Below are positions 18,865 to 20,322 of a DNA stretch of 20,322 nt, piece by piece. Under the pieces are notes generated by a model. It worked only from the letters and a program-made list of their open reading frames with translations, was not told where the DNA came from and searched no databases. Position 1 is the stretch's first letter; each line of letters starts with the position of its first letter. Location of the stretch: positions 17,270 through 37,591 of the forward strand of contig VHZZ01009638.1 of assembly GCA_009801015.1 (NCBI GenBank). Reading direction: 5' to 3'. The DNA is from Silene noctiflora. Lineage: Eukaryota; Streptophyta; Magnoliopsida; Caryophyllales; Caryophyllaceae. The position numbers were made by a program, and so were the translations under genes.

Positions 18865-18872
18865 TATAAATA
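18865..18872 (+). promoter_or_regulatory. TATA box of the element 4 LTR
   Basis: TATAAATA is followed about 30 bases later by CTCTCTAGGGGAACAACC, a plausible transcript start region (near 18895-18905). It separates the GC-rich palindromic U3 from the T-rich R/U5. Predicted from sequence only. Confidence 0.65.
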
Positions 18873-19852
18873 CCCCATTGTAAACCCTCTCTAGGGGAAC
18901 AACCCTAGATAGACAATCTTAGTTTAATTTATGCAATTATCCCTAATCACATCCTTAATCACTCCTTAGTTAAGACTTAATCATTTAGTATTTTAGCTTA
19001 GAATCTAGTTTGTTCTTAGTAGATGCTCTTGTTATTGGGTTGTATTTGGAGATTTTGTGAAGATATTTCTTAATCCAATCCAAGTTTCAATCTTTTGCTA
19101 CCATTCCTCTCTTAAGTTGTTTTATTTATCATTTGTTTATATTTCCTTGCTCATCTTTGTCATATCTTTTTTTTCATCATGTCAATTGTATACCTTTGTT
19201 CATCTTTCATATGTTTAGCTATGTTTGTCTTAAACATGTGTGAGTAGTCTTGCTACTAGGATGAAGGGGGATCCATTGTAGAGTTAAAGGGAGGGTTTTG
19301 GCATGGACTAAGGGTAATTCTTGAGTTGTTTACACTTGTCTTGTTGTTATGCACAAAAGGTGTTTGTGAAAATGCTTGAATGAGTAAGTTGAGTATTTTC
19401 TCTAGCAATTTGTCAACTTGTTGGGTGAGTAGCTTGACTAGTATCTAGGACATGCTTAACAACTAGTAGGTCGAGTCTAATTGAATGAGTAAGTCGATTA
19501 ATGCTTGGCCTTATTTAGGATTCACATCGAGAGGTTGAGTCTTATCCTTGTTTCACTTAAGATAACCCTTACATGTCTATTACCCCTTCCCTAGCTATGA
19601 TGGTGAACCCGGACATCCTAGTCCTTTAATTATCTTGGTTAATCGTATTCATTTGCTAGTTTGCGTTTGCTTGCTTTCATTTCCTTGGTTTTAGTCATTG
19701 CTTATATCAAACCCTCTTTATTTGTGTGAGCTAAAATATATAGTTAACAACTTATCTTAGAGCCGACTACCATCCTTTGGGTTCGACCCCCGTAAACTAC
19801 AACTAGTAATCGTGCACTTGCGAGGCTATAAATTCTAAAGCTATCAAGTTTT

Positions 19853-19870
19853 TGGCGCCGTTGCCCGGGA
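19853..19870 (+). promoter_or_regulatory. Primer-binding site, tRNA-Asp type (element 4)
   Basis: TGGCGCCGTTGCCCGGGA is the tRNA-Asp-type site with one substitution relative to element 1 (C for G at position 14). It lies six bases after the LTR end. Confidence 0.85.
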
Positions 19871-19887
19871 CGGTGATATTCTAAAGT

Positions 19888-20079
19888 TATGCTTCCCAAA
19901 TCTTCCCTCATCCTCCGCAAGAGCAAGGGGCGGCGAGTCCCTTTTGGTATGACTCTACTCAACCCCAATTTGGGGGCGGCGCCGGTACCTCCGGGGCGGG
20001 AGTTGATGGCGGAGATGTGAACTTCAATGCGGATGACCTCGATGACGCCATGGAAGATGACGCGGAGGATGATGAGTGA
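19888..20079 (+). pseudogene. C-terminal tail of an ATHILA ORF-1-like protein
   Basis: A 63-codon open stretch begins 17 bases after the PBS and ends at TGA (20077-20079). It has no in-frame start until near the end, and a TAA lies just upstream. It reads a Pro/Gln-rich part (FPHPPQEQG), a Gly-rich part and an acidic end (DDLDDAMEDDAEDDE). The layout of Pro-rich region, acidic tail, stop, TAAAATCC-like sequence and TTGCAT spacer matches the end of the ORF-1-like pseudogene at 3300-3544. It therefore looks like the 3' end of that gene brought next to the PBS by deletion. A longer open frame on the minus strand (19744-20109) crosses the PBS and LTR end and is not credible. Confidence 0.5.
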
Positions 20080-20322
20080 TTGTGGCTCCCTCACTCCCTT
20101 AAAATCCAAAAGTAATCAAGTATGCCCCTAAATCCAAATTTCCTCTTTCATATTACAATTTTGCATGCATTAAGTGTAATTGTATATAAATTAGCTTAAT
20201 CATCATATAGTTGCATTCATATAGGACTTTGCATTAGAATTCATATTTTTATGATATTGTCACATTTAGATGCATTCATATAGTTTATTTGCATCGTATT
20301 TCATATTTGCATATAGATTAGA
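20080..20322 (+). other. TTGCAT-rich spacer of element 4
   Basis: AT-rich sequence with TTGCAT near 20161, 20209, 20230, 20291 and 20307, like the spacer at 3545-3775. The element continues past the window edge. No coding frame is seen. Confidence 0.5.

Larger units (their letters stand above)
18144..19846 (+). repeat. 5' LTR of element 4 (about 1.7 kb)
   Basis: It starts TGATATGTGG and ends GCTATCA six bases before the PBS. GCATTTTATAACC and TCTTGCAGGAATC near 18230-18283 match the Tat/Athila LTR layout. A TATA box lies at 18865. The tail CCTTTGGGTTCGACCCCCG near 19773 resembles the tail of the element 1 LTR but the rest differs, so this is a related, separate family. GTGCACTTGCGAG (about 19812) is also common in this LTR class. 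Confidence 0.7.
18144..20322 (+). mobile_element. Element 4: second Athila/Tat-type retrotransposon, 5' part
   Basis: It consists of a complete-looking LTR (18144-19846), a tRNA-Asp-type PBS, a short ORF-1-like tail fragment and a TTGCAT-rich spacer that runs off the window. The internal part that should hold gag-pol is absent between the PBS and the ORF-1-like tail. The left border is inferred from the TGATATG start after the element 3 sequence. No target duplication can be checked because the other end is outside the window. It most simply inserted into element 3. Confidence 0.65.

Noticed and set aside
19773-19806. tRNA-like T-arm sequence GGGTTCGACCCCC
   Set aside because: There is no acceptor stem, D arm or anticodon arm around it. 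The phrase is a usual part of Athila/Tat LTR tails and recurs in degenerate form near 296-308.
19744-20109. 121-codon minus-strand frame
   Set aside because: It crosses the LTR end and PBS of element 4 in antisense and has no recognisable motif. The plus-strand structure explains the region.

Overview
The window looks like nuclear heterochromatin from a flowering plant. It is AT-rich with no recognisable host gene, and it is built almost entirely of nested, decayed Ty3/gypsy LTR retrotransposons. Two primer-binding sites fit plant tRNA-Asp (Athila/Tat usage) and one fits tRNA-Arg (Ogre/Tat usage). Other plant signatures are a gag remnant, an ATHILA ORF-1-like pseudogene, an Athila-style extra polypurine tract, and a Tekay/chromovirus-style junction of polypurine tract and LTR. 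The species cannot be read from the sequence. A Caryophyllales or similar repeat-rich genome is possible but unproven.

Layout, left to right. (1) 1-378 is the tail of an Athila/Tat-type LTR (element 1, + strand), followed by its PBS at 382-399. A gag remnant (553-762), an acidic reading frame (938-1542), a block of near-palindromic CTCGNNCGAG motifs (1780-2103) and a broken ATHILA ORF-1-like gene (2274-3544) come next. (2) Element 1 is then interrupted at 3781-11299 by an Ogre/Tat-like element on the minus strand (element 2). It is bounded by a perfect 5-bp target-site duplication, GTCAC. Its right LTR looks complete (9109-11299). Its left LTR (3781-5259) lacks the promoter-bearing U3 part. 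Between them are a PBS and three tandem, degenerate gag zinc-knuckle modules, with no recognisable pol. (3) Element 1 resumes at 11305 with an extra polypurine tract (11711-11723), a long non-coding 3' region, its final PPT (13229-13249) and the first 197 bp of its 3' LTR (13250-13446). (4) That LTR is interrupted by a Tekay-like chromovirus on the minus strand (element 3): a 2.86-kb LTR (13447-16310), its PPT, and about 1.8 kb of decayed internal sequence. (5) At about 18144 a second Athila/Tat-type LTR starts on the + strand (element 4, 18144-19846), with a TATA box, a PBS (19853-19870) and an internal region that runs off the window.

The nesting gives a relative order: element 1 is oldest, elements 2 and 3 landed in it, and element 4 most simply landed in element 3. 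No intact protein-coding gene is present, so none of these copies looks autonomous.

The points most worth a second look are the triplicated gag zinc-knuckle module in element 2, the asymmetric LTR pair that one deletion could explain, palindromic GC-rich repeat blocks in all four elements, and a perfect 56-bp duplication around a single N that looks like an assembly artefact.
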